DNA of 64,000 nucleotides, from NCBI RefSeq assembly GCF_014837015.1, contig NZ_JACSPT010000015.1, positions 18,304 to 82,303 of the forward strand. The letters are read 5' to 3'. A program made the translations under genes and the position numbers. Numbering within the stretch: position 1 is the first letter of the stretch; every line of letters starts with the position of its first letter. Source of the DNA: Acinetobacter pecorum. GTDB taxonomy: Bacteria; Pseudomonadota; Gammaproteobacteria; Pseudomonadales; Moraxellaceae. Positions 49,121 to 59,121 of the stretch are shown here, in pieces. The notes under the pieces are model-generated. The model was not told the DNA's origin. It was given only the letters and a program-made list of their open reading frames with translations, and did no database searches.

Positions 49121-49342
49121 TTAGTGAGAAAGCTTACGCATTTGTTTCAAACGTGTAATTAATCCTAATACCTTACGCCTTGCATTAATCTCCTCTTCAT
49201 TGAAACAGAGTTGCTGCATGAGTTCAGCTAAAGGCAAATGATTATGCTCAATGAGATAAATGTCCTGTTCTCTGCTCCATTTGGCTTGCTGTACTTGTGC
49301 CAACAACTTTTTGACATCCGGTTTCACCATCTCTTCGTCCAT
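49121..49342 (-). CDS. Small basic protein downstream of katE
   Basis: 73 aa from ATG 49342; a longer frame to 49435 would run back into katE. The core KLLAQVQQAKWSREQDIYLI is followed by LPLAELMQQLCFNEEEINARRKVLGLI, predicted helical and reminiscent of a small helix-turn-helix or SANT-like fold, though no family is certain. It lies 61 bp downstream of katE on the same strand, beyond an inverted repeat, and may be part of the katE transcript. Confidence 0.6.
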   Translation of the reverse strand: MDEEMVKPDVKKLLAQVQQAKWSREQDIYLIEHNHLPLAELMQQLCFNEEEINARRKVLGLITRLKQMRKLSH

Positions 49343-49352
49343 ATAAAAACCG

Positions 49353-49382
49353 GGAGGATAGAAGCCGGAGCCTCTATCCTCC
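49353..49382 (-). terminator. Inverted repeat after katE, possible terminator or attenuator
   Basis: GGAGGATAGA-AGCCGGAGCC-TCTATCCTCC, followed on the minus strand by CGGTTTTT and then the start of the 73-aa gene. The T-run is short, so it may only partly block read-through. Confidence 0.5.
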
Positions 49383-49403
49383 AAACATAATAGGATGGGT
49401 GGT

Positions 49404-51527
49404 TTAAGCAGGAATCGCTTCCGCAATCGCTTCACGCGCCCAGACCCGATGGTTCAGGATCAAAGTCTTGAAGCTATCTTGGACTGCTTCAAACTGTCCG
49501 CTTGCCAAGGTTCCTTCATCGCTAACCAAGCGTAAATGTTCAATCAGCTTGCCTTTATCGCCCAAGAACACGATTGGTTTTAAATGCTTGTAGGCTTCCA
49601 GCAGATAATGAGTTGCCACACCGTCTTTCATCACCACATCGTAATTGTCACCGTCAGCAATTACCACGGCATCATAAGCGATGGATGGCTCGGCTTTTTG
49701 CATACCATCGGAAGGAATCACATCACCTTGCAGACCCAGTACCGGACCCGGTTTTGGGGTCAGTACATCGACCACAGCCCCTTCTGATTCTGCCCAAGCT
49801 TGAACAGCTTTGATAGTGGCCTCATTGGCTTTATCGTGCACCAGCAGGGCAATTTTTCGTGCTTTAATATCTTCGGGTTTGAATGCCTCGAAAGATAAGC
49901 GTGGTGAAATCTGCACATCCGGCAATGTTGCAGCTTTTTTCTCTGCCGGAATTTCAATACCCAATTGATCAGCCACTTGCTGAGCCAAGTCCAGATCAAT
50001 ATTGCAGAGTACTTCCAGAACTTCACGCTCACGAATATATTTGCGCTCTACCTTGCTCAGCTCAAAGACATAGGCATCGACAATGTGCTTTTGCTCATGT
50101 GGTGCCTGGCTGCGGTAGAAAAGACGGGCCTGACTAAAGTGATCGCCGAATGATTCGCTACGCTGACGGATCTTGTGTCCATCAATACGTTCCTGATAAC
50201 TTTCAAAACCACCGCCTTGTGCTGCGGGCGGAGTTTCAGCCGGCCAGTTATTGTCAATCGAATTCGGCTCATAACTGGCTTGACCGGTATGTACAATACG
50301 CTGATGTAAACCGTCACGCTGGTTATTGTGGAATGGACAAACCGGCTTGTTAATTGGGATCTGGTGGAAGTTCGGACCACCTAAACGGCTAAGCTGAGTA
50401 TCGGTATAGGAGAACAGACGTGCTTGTAATAATGGATCATTGGTAAAATCCAGTCCTGGCACAATATGTCCCGGGCAGAATGCCACCTGCTCGGTTTCAC
50501 CGAAGAAATAATCTACATTCCGGTTCAGTACCATTCTGCCAATTGGCGTCACCGGCACCAGTTCTTCCGGAATAATCTTGGTTGGATCCAGCAAGTCAAA
50601 GTCATACTTCATCTCATCTTCTTCTGGAACCACCTGTACACCCAGCTCCCATTCCGGATAGTTACCGGAGGCAATCGCTTCATATAAGTCACGACGATGG
50701 AAATCCGGATCTTTACCCGCCAGTTTTTGTGCTTCATCCCAGACTAGCTGGGCGAGACCCTGTTTGGGGGTCCAGTGGAATTTCACAAAAACTGCTTTAT
50801 TCTCGGCATTGATAAAACGGAAAGTATGCACACCAAAGCCTTGAATGGCTCTTAAATTACGTGGGATGCCTCGATCTGACATGGCCCACATGACCGCATG
50901 TGCAGATTCAGGAACCAATGAGACAAAATCCCAAAAAGTATCATGTGCAGTGGCACCGGTAGGAATCTCGGTCTGTGGTTCAGGCTTGACCGCATGCACG
51001 AAATCCGGGAACTTGATGCCATCCTGAATGAAAAATACTGGCGCATCATTCGCCACTAAATCGAAATTACCTTCTTCAGTATAGAACTTGGTGGCAAAAC
51101 CACGAATGTCGCGCACGGTATCTGCTGATCCACGCGGTCCCTGTACAGTAGAAAAACGCACAAATACTGGTGTTTGTACGTCGGTATTGGTCAGGAAGCT
51201 AGCTTTGGTGAGTTTTTCATTCCCCGGATAAGCCTCAAAATAACCATGTGCACCAACACCACGGGCATGCACAATACGTTCAGGAATTCGTTCATGGTCG
51301 AAATGGGTAATTTTTTCCCGAAGAATGAAATCTTCGATCAAGGTGGCACCGCGAACGCCTGCCTTGAGACTGTTCTGGTTGTCGGAAATTTTAACCCCTT
51401 GATTGGTGGTGAGTGCCTGCTCGGTAGCATCACTACGATATACATCGAGCTGCTCACTTTTTTTATTGGTATTTTGTTTATCTAAACCGTCTTTTCCAGA
51501 CGCAGGGCTATTGGCCTTAATTTTCAT
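49404..51527 (-). CDS. katE: Catalase HPII
   Basis: 707 aa, the large-subunit catalase. The catalytic His is in [15 protein letters not shown], Asn in [12 protein letters not shown], and the haem-ligand Tyr in [14 protein letters not shown]. From about residue 555 the C-terminal flavodoxin/DJ-1-like domain follows ([18 protein letters not shown]). It destroys hydrogen peroxide in the cytoplasm, mostly in stationary phase. It is divergent from dps across 760 bp. Confidence 0.97.
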   Translation of the reverse strand: MKIKANSPASGKDGLDKQNTNKKSEQLDVYRSDATEQALTTNQGVKISDNQNSLKAGVRGATLIEDFILREKITHFDHERIPERIVHARGVGAHGYFEAYPGNEKLTKASFLTNTDVQTPVFVRFSTVQGPRGSADTVRDIRGFATKFYTEEGNFDLVANDAPVFFIQDGIKFPDFVHAVKPEPQTEIPTGATAHDTFWDFVSLVPESAHAVMWAMSDRGIPRNLRAIQGFGVHTFRFINAENKAVFVKFHWTPKQGLAQLVWDEAQKLAGKDPDFHRRDLYEAIASGNYPEWELGVQVVPEEDEMKYDFDLLDPTKIIPEELVPVTPIGRMVLNRNVDYFFGETEQVAFCPGHIVPGLDFTNDPLLQARLFSYTDTQLSRLGGPNFHQIPINKPVCPFHNNQRDGLHQRIVHTGQASYEPNSIDNNWPAETPPAAQGGGFESYQERIDGHKIRQRSESFGDHFSQARLFYRSQAPHEQKHIVDAYVFELSKVERKYIREREVLEVLCNIDLDLAQQVADQLGIEIPAEKKAATLPDVQISPRLSFEAFKPEDIKARKIALLVHDKANEATIKAVQAWAESEGAVVDVLTPKPGPVLGLQGDVIPSDGMQKAEPSIAYDAVVIADGDNYDVVMKDGVATHYLLEAYKHLKPIVFLGDKGKLIEHLRLVSDEGTLASGQFEAVQDSFKTLILNHRVWAREAIAEAIPA

Positions 51528-52289
51528 GATGTTTTTTCCTTGCTGAGCTTGAGTTTAGTGCAGATATTTTTGTCTGTCTCAAAATCGCTTGAGCTTGTAT
51601 GTCGCTTGGCTTGACCAGTTCACCTTCGCAAGTTAATCGTCTACAGCTAATCTTGCCGCAGTCTCACATCTACTAAATGTACTGACTGGAAGATTTTTTA
51701 ACTTTTAGAAACTTGACTTGCAGAAATGCTCATTGGTTTCGCCTGTGTCCTAACATAACTGCATTTAGAAGTAAGATTTATTATTGTTTGTAGTCACTTG
51801 TTTAATTAAGACAGTGTTGTGTTATTTTTTTATAAACTCTCGCTTTATTTATGTTTTAAATTTTCCCATAAACCATTTATTTAAAATAAGATATTAGAAA
51901 TACTCCAATGATGTGGGCAAGTCGGATTAAGTATAAGAATACGTGATTTTACTCATAAATCAGCACTCTAGATTATTATACTTCTGAAATGATAAAGACT
52001 TTTTAAAGCATCCATTTGCTTTAAAGAATTAACTCGTTAGCTAGTAAACGTGATCAAAATGGTCATTTTTAAATGGTTACACTCCTACGTCTCACTTATA
52101 CATAATGACTAAACTTTATGTCTGCATACTCATCTAATATCTATAACTTATAACCACTTAAATCGATCTCCTCATAGAGAGATCAACTATCCAGTTATAG
52201 GGATGACCTCATCTTCTGACTCAGGTTTTTGAATCCATCCGAATTTATTCTCATACACAGTATCGCATTAAGTTTTAAGGAGTAAGAGC
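51528..52289. promoter_or_regulatory. Divergent region between katE and dps
   Basis: 760 bp with promoters of both stress genes. Near dps, two nested inverted repeats occur: CTATAACT (52141-52148) with AGTTATAG (52193-52200), and GATCTC (52165-52170) with GAGATC (52179-52184). ATAG/CTAT pairs in this stretch recall an OxyR site but the spacing does not fit the consensus. No ORF of plausible composition. Confidence 0.4.
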
Positions 52290-52790
52290 ATGGCCTCTTC
52301 TAAAAAAGAATCTAAAGCAATGAAAATTGATATCGGGATTTCTCATGATGATCGCGCCAAAATTGTCGACGGTTTGTCTAGACTCTTAGCAGACAGTTAT
52401 ACCCTGTATTTGATGACTCATAATTTCCACTGGAATGTCACCGGCCCTCAGTTCAACAGTCTGCATAACATGTTTATGACACAATACACCGAACAGTGGA
52501 ATGCACTGGATATTATTGCTGAACGTATCCGTGCTTTGGGTTTTGCAGCACCAGGCACCTATAAACAGTTTGTAAAACTTACTTCCATTCAGGAAGTCGA
52601 AGGTGTACCCACTGCTGACGAAATGTTGCGTTTACTCGTAGATGCACATGAAACTGTGGCACGTACCGCCAGAAGTATTTTTTCAACGATTGAAGAGGCA
52701 AATGATCAGCCGACAGCTGATATTCTTACCCAGCGTCTGGAAGTGCATGAAAAAACGGCCTGGATGCTCAGAAGCAGTCTGGAGCAATAG
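52290..52790 (+). CDS. dps: Dps-family ferritin-like DNA protection protein
   Basis: 166 aa. The ferroxidase site region is [15 protein letters not shown], with [26 protein letters not shown] following, as in Dps. The N-terminus is Lys-rich ([11 protein letters not shown]), which in other Dps proteins contacts DNA. An AAGGAG ribosome binding site precedes the start. Dps dodecamers store iron, remove peroxide and compact DNA in starved cells. It pairs functionally with the divergent katE. Confidence 0.95.
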   Translation: MASSKKESKAMKIDIGISHDDRAKIVDGLSRLLADSYTLYLMTHNFHWNVTGPQFNSLHNMFMTQYTEQWNALDIIAERIRALGFAAPGTYKQFVKLTSIQEVEGVPTADEMLRLLVDAHETVARTARSIFSTIEEANDQPTADILTQRLEVHEKTAWMLRSSLEQ

Positions 52791-53133
52791 AGCCAGACTG
52801 AATCAAATGAGAAGCCCGGCTTATTTCACAGGATGAAGTAGATATTTAACAGAGCACCCTAAGTGCATAGGTACGCTCTAACGTTTTTATTAGTTTTATT
52901 AGTTAGATTTATTGATCCTAAGTGACTAAAGCAGCTTAAAAGAAAGCAGCCTAAATATAATGGTAAAAAGTAACCCGTTAAAATCTTAAGGATGTAGGCA
53001 CTCGCCTACATCCTTTTTTAAAAATAGATTATTTCACTCTCAGCTATGGCGATCATTTTTTGAAAGCTATAAATCTGAAATATCTTTTCTCTCGCTTCAA
53101 AAAATTAGCCCTCCTGGCTCCTTGTAGTACAGC
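52791..53133. other. Spacer downstream of dps
   Basis: 343 bp between convergent dps and the ABC ATPase gene. It contains one strong forward terminator (separate entry) 200 bp after dps. The stretch between has no ORF. Confidence 0.5.
52988..53019 (+). terminator. Terminator downstream of dps
   Basis: AAGGATGTAGGC-ACTC-GCCTACATCCTT followed by a T-run. The distance from the dps stop gives a 3' untranslated region of about 200 nt. Confidence 0.88.
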
Positions 53134-53850
53134 TTAATCTTGAGGAGAATTGCTTGAATCACTTTCAATCCGGCCATCGACCAGATTAATAGTACGGTCA
53201 CAAGTGGCTGACAGGCGCGGATCATGCGTTACCAGAAGTACAGCACAACCACGTTCACGATGCACTTTACGAAACAGCTCAAACATGTCAGCCGCGGTCT
53301 GGGTATCCAGATTGCCTGTAGGTTCATCTGCCAATAATAATGCCGGCTCAGTGATCAAAGCTCGCGCAATGGCTACCCGCTGCTGCTGTCCTCCCGAAAG
53401 TTCATTCGGTTTACGTTCAGCAAATTTTTCCAGTCCTACTGCGGCCAGCAAATCTCGTGCGCGTTGCAATGCCTGCTGCTTCGGCTTGCCCTGCGCCATC
53501 ATTAAAGGCATTAAAATATTATCCATTGCACTAAAGGCTTGGATCAGGTGATGAAACTGGAATACAAATCCGATGCTGGTGCCACGCAATGCAGTACGGG
53601 CGGCATCATCCATCGCGCTGGTAGGCTGTCCCAACAAATACAGTTCGCCACTTGTCGGTTTATCCAGCAACCCCAAAATGTTTAATAAAGTACTTTTACC
53701 AGAACCCGAAGGGCCAATGAGTGCAGCAAAGTCATTGCGATCAATGCGCAGATCAATGCCATGCAAGATCTCTACCTCATTAGGCTGGCCAATATTATAA
53801 GATTTTCGCAATGCTTCCAGACGTAGGACTTCTTCAGCTTGCTTAGACAT
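53134..53850 (-). CDS. ABC transporter ATP-binding protein (LolD/MacB type)
   Basis: 238 aa from ATG 53850 (MSKQAEEVLRLE), which overlaps the permease stop by 8 bp. Walker A GPSGSGKSTLLNILG, Q-loop FVFQFHHL, signature LSGGQQQRVAIARAL and Walker B LLLADEPTGNLD are intact, of the MacB/LolD/DevA class. It drives the FtsX-type permease and adaptor. The substrate is unknown. It is the last gene of a three-gene unit. Confidence 0.92.
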   Translation of the reverse strand: MSKQAEEVLRLEALRKSYNIGQPNEVEILHGIDLRIDRNDFAALIGPSGSGKSTLLNILGLLDKPTSGELYLLGQPTSAMDDAARTALRGTSIGFVFQFHHLIQAFSAMDNILMPLMMAQGKPKQQALQRARDLLAAVGLEKFAERKPNELSGGQQQRVAIARALITEPALLLADEPTGNLDTQTAADMFELFRKVHRERGCAVLLVTHDPRLSATCDRTINLVDGRIESDSSNSPQD

Positions 53851-55066
53851 GACGAATCGCCTCCACCGGATCAAGTGCTGCTGCCCGACGTGATGGTACT
53901 GCCGCAGCCAGCACCCCTGTTAATGTCGCCAGCAATAGAGCCAGCAAGACCAGTTCAATCGAAATGGGAATATAAAATAATCCCGGACCAAAGTTATTAA
54001 AAACCCAAACCAGACCATAACTGACCACACTTCCCAGCACCGAACCAAGCAAGCCAAAGATTGCCCCCTGAAACAAAAAAACCCTCAAAATTTGTGATTG
54101 GGTCGCGCCGGTTGCTCGTAAAATACCAATCTCCCGGGTGCGCTGTACCACACTGACAGACATGACGCTGGCAATGCCGAACGCAACCGAAATCGCCACA
54201 AAGACAATAATCATATTGGTGGATAGACTTTGGGCAGTAATTGCATTCATAAGCTGCGTATTGGTTTCAATCCAGCTTTCCGTCTTCAATGAAGTCAGGC
54301 GCGCGACTTGTGCTGCAACCTGGTCTGCCTGAAAAATATCGTCAATGGTCAGATCGATGACGGTTATTCCGCCCGGCAGGGAGAGTAAAGACTGCGCCTG
54401 CTTTAAATCCAGATAAACATAGCGAGCATCCAGATCACGCACCCCGAGTTCAAATATACCGGCAATATTGACCACAGCGCTGTTCTGCTGCCCGGTATCC
54501 AGTCGCAGCTTGCTGCCGACCTGTACTCCCAGATCTTTGGCCAACTGACTGCCAATCAGCACATCGTCTGCACCCACTCGCAACTGTCCGCTAATCAGAT
54601 ATTCTTTTAAGGGAATAATCTGCTGATAACGTTCCAGATTCATTCCGACCAGTGCCACCGACTCGATCGCATCACCTCGCTGAACAAAGGCAGGCCCTGA
54701 CACAACCGGTGAGACAGCAGTCAACACAGGTAACTGGTCCAGAGTTTCGGTAATCTGCTGCCAGTTATTAATCGAACGCAGTCGCTGTGCTCGTTTATCT
54801 TCTTGCAACAATTGCACAGTACCCGCAGGAGGCGACACCACCTGATTGACTTCATCTGGTGACAGCAGACGAATATGGGCCTGGGTGCCTAGCGTACGTT
54901 CAATAATATTTGCTTGCAGCCCCTGAATCAAAGCAGTAATGAATACAATTACAGCCACGCCTACCGCGACGCCGACAGTGATCATCAGAGATTGTGCCCG
55001 GCCCTCGCGCAAAAAACTGACCGCGATTTTCCATTCGATCCAGAGCCGCCCAAGAAAATTTTTCAA
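53843..55066 (-). CDS. FtsX-type ABC permease (MacB/DevC-like)
   Basis: 407 aa. One N-terminal transmembrane segment (VGVAVGVAVIVFITALIQGL), a large periplasmic domain (about 45-270), then three C-terminal segments typical of FtsX permeases (FGIASVMSVSVVQRTREIGILRATGATQ). It has no fused ATPase, unlike MacB, and resembles DevC or LolC/E in layout. It overlaps the adaptor gene by 4 bp. It probably moves an amphipathic molecule from the inner membrane or periplasm. Confidence 0.9.
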   Translation of the reverse strand: MKNFLGRLWIEWKIAVSFLREGRAQSLMITVGVAVGVAVIVFITALIQGLQANIIERTLGTQAHIRLLSPDEVNQVVSPPAGTVQLLQEDKRAQRLRSINNWQQITETLDQLPVLTAVSPVVSGPAFVQRGDAIESVALVGMNLERYQQIIPLKEYLISGQLRVGADDVLIGSQLAKDLGVQVGSKLRLDTGQQNSAVVNIAGIFELGVRDLDARYVYLDLKQAQSLLSLPGGITVIDLTIDDIFQADQVAAQVARLTSLKTESWIETNTQLMNAITAQSLSTNMIIVFVAISVAFGIASVMSVSVVQRTREIGILRATGATQSQILRVFLFQGAIFGLLGSVLGSVVSYGLVWVFNNFGPGLFYIPISIELVLLALLLATLTGVLAAAVPSRRAAALDPVEAIRHV

Positions 55067-56298
55067 TCGAAATTCACCGGTAATTCATTTTTACTATCTG
55101 TATTATCATTAGCAGAATTCATCACGGAGGTTGTTTGCGGCTCTACCCGAACTCTAGCCCCATCCTTTAATGAAGAGTCTGCATTCACCAATACCTGGTC
55201 ACCTCCTTTCAAGCCGGAAACTACTTCGGACATGGTCAGGCCACGCAGGCCTAAACGGACCTGCTGATGCTTTATTTTTTTATCACGAACCATTAACACC
55301 ACTGCCTTATCGCCTTTGACACTGCTTAAAGCATCATTTGGAATGGCGAGTGCTCGCTCCCTTCTGGCAGTCTCGACATTGACCGAAACAGTCATATCCT
55401 GCCGAAGAAAATCAGGTACCGGATTAACAACTAATCTGACTTCTACTGTCCCGCGTTGCGGATCAATACTTGGTGCGATAAAGCTGATACGCGCCGGAAA
55501 ACTCTGATCCGGATACGCATCTGCAATCACAGTAGCTGTTTGCTCTAAGGCCAGTTGTGGCAAGTTCCGTTCATCCAAGGGTACCCGAATTTCCGTATTG
55601 CCATTCAAGGCCACCGTAAATAGTGTTTGTCCAGGCTGAACCAGATCGCCAGGCTCTACATCACGTGTCAGCACTGTTCCTGCCACCGTAGAACGTATTT
55701 TTGCCTTGGCCAGTTGCGCCTGTGCCACCGCGAGCTGCTGGCGCAGTGAAGCTTCTTCAACTTGTCCGGATGCCAGGGCTTCAGCTTTCAGGCGGGCCGT
55801 TTCAAAATTGTTACGTGCTACCCTTTCTGTCTCTACCGCCTGTTCTATTTCTTCAGCCGAGAGTATGCCTACACCAGCAGCGCGTCTACGTGCTGCTTCA
55901 CGGCTGGCCTGATCTAGCTGCGCTTTGGCACTGGCCAGTTCAGCCTCTGCCTGTGGGCGCTTGACCTTAGCCAAATCGGTGAGTGCCAGCTCGGCTTGCT
56001 TAACCTGGGCCAGAAGCTCATCAGATTTCAGTACCACCAACAGGTCACCCGGCTTGACTTTATCCCCCTCTTTGACTCTTGTTTCGAGAACCACCCCGGT
56101 AATTTCGCTGCCGATCTGAGTCCGTGCCACGGTCGTGACCCGCCCGCTCGCAACGACATTTTGTACCAGCGGCATGGCGCTTAAGGTATAACTAGGTACC
56201 TTTGGTCCCTGCCACCAGCGAAATAGAGCAAAAGCCAGTACCAGTATCAGCAAGACAATGATGATCAATAACTTATAACGGCCAACACGCAATTGCAC
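55063..56298 (-). CDS. Periplasmic adaptor (MacA/DevB-like membrane fusion protein)
   Basis: 411 aa. An N-terminal membrane anchor (about 9-25) precedes MPLVQNVVASGRV, a lipoyl half (IGSEITGVVLETRVKEGDKVKPGD) and a coiled-coil hairpin (about 110-200). The second lipoyl half and beta-barrel follow (AGTVLTRDVEPGDLVQPGQTLF). It is first in the adaptor-permease-ATPase unit. An outer-membrane channel is not encoded next to it, so it may borrow one from elsewhere. Confidence 0.9.
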   Translation of the reverse strand: MQLRVGRYKLLIIIVLLILVLAFALFRWWQGPKVPSYTLSAMPLVQNVVASGRVTTVARTQIGSEITGVVLETRVKEGDKVKPGDLLVVLKSDELLAQVKQAELALTDLAKVKRPQAEAELASAKAQLDQASREAARRRAAGVGILSAEEIEQAVETERVARNNFETARLKAEALASGQVEEASLRQQLAVAQAQLAKAKIRSTVAGTVLTRDVEPGDLVQPGQTLFTVALNGNTEIRVPLDERNLPQLALEQTATVIADAYPDQSFPARISFIAPSIDPQRGTVEVRLVVNPVPDFLRQDMTVSVNVETARRERALAIPNDALSSVKGDKAVVLMVRDKKIKHQQVRLGLRGLTMSEVVSGLKGGDQVLVNADSSLKDGARVRVEPQTTSVMNSANDNTDSKNELPVNFD

Positions 56299-56994
56299 AT
56301 CTCCGGTTGAGGATTAAATAATTGTATATGAGTGAACAAGGTACAGGAATTTGTTTATATTCATTTAAACTTATAAAAATATTTCTAAAAACTCTAGACT
56401 ATATCGCCTTTATTTTTCTTTCATGTCTCATTTTTAAGGCTGATGTGGCGAGTAAAAGCTATTTATTTTCCTAATCTAATCAAGTTTCCTATTCTCTCTT
56501 TGATACTACAACCTATGTATCTTTGAACAGTTTATTTTTTTTAATTTTTTTGAAAAGAATTATCTTTATAATGCTTTTAAAGCTATTTGTATCACTTAAA
56601 ATTTCTGAGCGAATCAGAAGATTTGTATTTCCCATTCATTGATAGGACTTTGCTTCCTTTCTATCTAAATTTCACTCTACCTCTCCATTTTATTGAGGTT
56701 CTTGTTCGATGCTCATAGCTTGTTATAACCCTTATAAAAAATAGTTGAGCTACGTATCGAATCCGGTTTTATTAAATCAGGTAACAAAACTTTAAGTATT
56801 GAAAGTGAATATCACTTATACCATTAATATCTGCTAAACTTCACACAACCTTCATAACTCTAAAGTCCTGCATCTTAAAATCTTTATCCAACTGATAGTT
56901 AAAATTTTTATCTAATTAAAACAAGCTATTAAATATCGATAAATTTTTATGAAGCCACTCAACCATTTAGCTTTCCTACAAAATGGAGCTTCAA
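56299..56994. other. 700-bp AT-rich spacer before tannase gene 1
   Basis: Separates the adaptor gene (reverse) from tannase gene 1 (forward). No plausible ORF. The part from 56766 on is duplicated before tannase gene 2 (58902 on), so the promoter was copied too. Confidence 0.5.
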
Positions 56995-58743
56995 ATGAAT
57001 GATTTAAATAACAATATATTATCCCGTTTAAGCCTGCTGATGATGATTTCATTATTGGCCGCTTGCAGTAGTGATAATGGCAATAACAACTATCAAGGTA
57101 ATCCTCCTTCGAACCAGACACCACAATTATCACCTGCTGTTGGAGCTAAAATAAAGAAACAGTGTGAACAGCTCGGTTCATTTCAGTATGCCAACACCAC
57201 GATTACTTCAGCTACTGCCCTGGAGGCAGGTGCTGAGACCGTTGCCAATAAACCCATTCGGGCACATTGTCTGGTTACAGGATATATGTTTCCACGAACC
57301 AGCCCTGTAGACGGACAAGAATATCGAATTGGGTTTGAGATGCGTCTTCCTCTGGACTGGAATGGACGCTTTCTTTTCCAGGGCAATGGCGGGTTTGGTG
57401 GCGAGATCATTCCAGCGCTAGGTTTTATCGGAAGTGGGGGGCCACTCACCAATGCTCTCTATGAAGGTTTTACAGTGATCTCTTCAGATATGGGCCATAC
57501 GCTTGAACAAAACTCTACTTTTGGACTGGATCCTCAGGCGCGACTTGATTATGGCTATGCTGCCATGACCAAGTTAACCCCGATGGCAAAGCAGCTCATC
57601 AAGTTTAGTTATGACAAAGTGCCTGACAGATCATATGCTGCTGGACCTTCCCGTGGCGGTAACCTTGCATTAATTGCAGCTACGCGATTACCAAATGAAT
57701 TTGATGGTATTTATGCCAATTCACCTCCATTTGACTTACCAGTGGCAATAGTTGCACAAATATATGATGCACTACAGTTGAGAAAAGTCGCCACCGATGT
57801 TGATGATTTAGTGACAGCTTTTACTCTAGAAGAAAGAAAAGTTGTGGCAGATGCTGTTTTAAGGCAGTGTGACCAGCTTGATGGCATTACCGATGGTATG
57901 GTGCAGGATGTGGATCAGTGTCAGACACGATTTAATATTGAGAGAGATGTTCCTGTCTGTCAGGGTGAAAGAAATGGTACTTGCCTGTCAGCAGAACAGA
58001 TTCAGGTGATTTCCGATGTATTTAAAGCTCCGGTAAATTCTAAAGGTGAAGAATTCTATGTGGGTGAAGCTTATGATCCGGGTATCATCGGGCAGAAATG
58101 GGCCAATGTAAAATTGTTTTCTACTCAATATCTAGAAGGTCTTGCTAATGCCACAGCAATTACTTTTCAGGTCCCGCCTGAGGAGGCACCTTTGCAAAAT
58201 CCACTGGAATTTGCATTGAATTATAATTTCGATACCGATCTTATCAAGTTGTTCAGGACAGATGATACCTATAAAGAAAGTTCGGTTGAATTTATGGGAC
58301 CACCTAATCCACTAAACCTGACTCCTCTGACTTCAAAAGGAGGTAAACTTATTGTAGTCCATGCAGTAGCAGATGGATCTACTGCCTCCATGTATGAGTC
58401 ACAAAACTGGTATAAACAACTCTTGGAACGCAATTCAGCCAATATACAAAATTCCGTTCGGTTTTTCCGGGTTCCAGGTATGAACCATGTTTCTCAGGGT
58501 GTTGCTACTGACCAGTTTGATGGACTTACTGCACTGGTCAGATGGGTGGAATATGGTGAAAAACCTGATCGTATCATTGCCACTGCACGAGGTCCTGGCA
58601 ATCCGAGTGGAGAAATTAATCCCGAGATTCCGTCAAACTGGGCACCAAACCGGACCCGCCCACTCTGCCCATACCCATTAATTGCACGTTATAGTGGTCA
58701 GGGAGATAGCGAAAAAGCTGAAAGCTTTAACTGTGCTCGATAG
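56995..58743 (+). CDS. Tannase/feruloyl esterase-family lipoprotein, copy 1
   Basis: 582 aa from ATG 56995, chosen because GGAG lies 6 bases upstream. Lipobox LLAAC (about residue 23) marks it as a lipoprotein, probably facing the periplasm or cell surface. The alpha/beta-hydrolase nucleophile is in AAGPSRGGNLAL (Ser near 218), a likely acid in VVHAVADGS, and the His in PGMNHVSQG. Canonical members have Cys before the Ser and after the His (CS-D-HC motif); both are missing here. It would cleave an ester of unknown nature. Copy 2 lies 378 bp downstream. Confidence 0.85.
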   Translation: MNDLNNNILSRLSLLMMISLLAACSSDNGNNNYQGNPPSNQTPQLSPAVGAKIKKQCEQLGSFQYANTTITSATALEAGAETVANKPIRAHCLVTGYMFPRTSPVDGQEYRIGFEMRLPLDWNGRFLFQGNGGFGGEIIPALGFIGSGGPLTNALYEGFTVISSDMGHTLEQNSTFGLDPQARLDYGYAAMTKLTPMAKQLIKFSYDKVPDRSYAAGPSRGGNLALIAATRLPNEFDGIYANSPPFDLPVAIVAQIYDALQLRKVATDVDDLVTAFTLEERKVVADAVLRQCDQLDGITDGMVQDVDQCQTRFNIERDVPVCQGERNGTCLSAEQIQVISDVFKAPVNSKGEEFYVGEAYDPGIIGQKWANVKLFSTQYLEGLANATAITFQVPPEEAPLQNPLEFALNYNFDTDLIKLFRTDDTYKESSVEFMGPPNPLNLTPLTSKGGKLIVVHAVADGSTASMYESQNWYKQLLERNSANIQNSVRFFRVPGMNHVSQGVATDQFDGLTALVRWVEYGEKPDRIIATARGPGNPSGEINPEIPSNWAPNRTRPLCPYPLIARYSGQGDSEKAESFNCAR

Positions 58744-58771
58744 CTTCTACCCTTCACTTAAACGCTTATTC

Positions 58772-58808
58772 AACTGGAAGAAATAACTTTTATTTCTTCC
58801 AGTTTTAG
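58772..58808 (+). terminator. Terminator after tannase gene 1
   Basis: AACTGGAAGAAATAA-CTT-TTATTTCTTCCAGTT followed by TTAG; the same hairpin recurs at 60899. Confidence 0.8.
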
Positions 58809-59121
58809 TGAGGAATTTGAAATTCTATAGTTGTTCCACTTACACTTTGCAAGGTTGCTTCTAACTCAAGGGCATCCTGATTCAGGTACACATCTCTTCC
58901 TGTTTTATTAAATCAGGTAACAAAACTTTAAATATTGAAAGTGACTCACTTTCAGGCATTAAGTATTGCTAAAATAAGAACAGCCTTCATAACTCTTGAG
59001 TTATTACTCTTGATCTTGTTGATAATTAAAACTTTTATTTAATGAAACAGGCTATTTAAATATCAATATATTTCTATGAAGTCACTCAACCATTTAGTTT
59101 TACTGCAAGATGGAGCTTCAA

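Larger units (their letters stand above)
56766..58808 (+). repeat. Tandem duplication unit 1
   Basis: About 2.05 kb beginning at GTTTTATTAAATCAGGTAAC and ending at the terminator. It includes promoter region, tannase gene 1 and terminator. It is repeated as unit 2 at about 58902-60935 (offset 2127-2136). Similarity is clear but not perfect, so the duplication is not recent. Confidence 0.8.

Noticed and set aside
49342..49435. Longer form of the small gene behind katE
   Set aside because: It would overlap the katE end and lacks a better start; the shorter start after the hairpin is simpler.
52160..52210. OxyR-binding site upstream of dps
   Set aside because: ATAG and CTAT boxes occur, but gaps of 9 and 6 bases do not match the 7-base spacing of the consensus.
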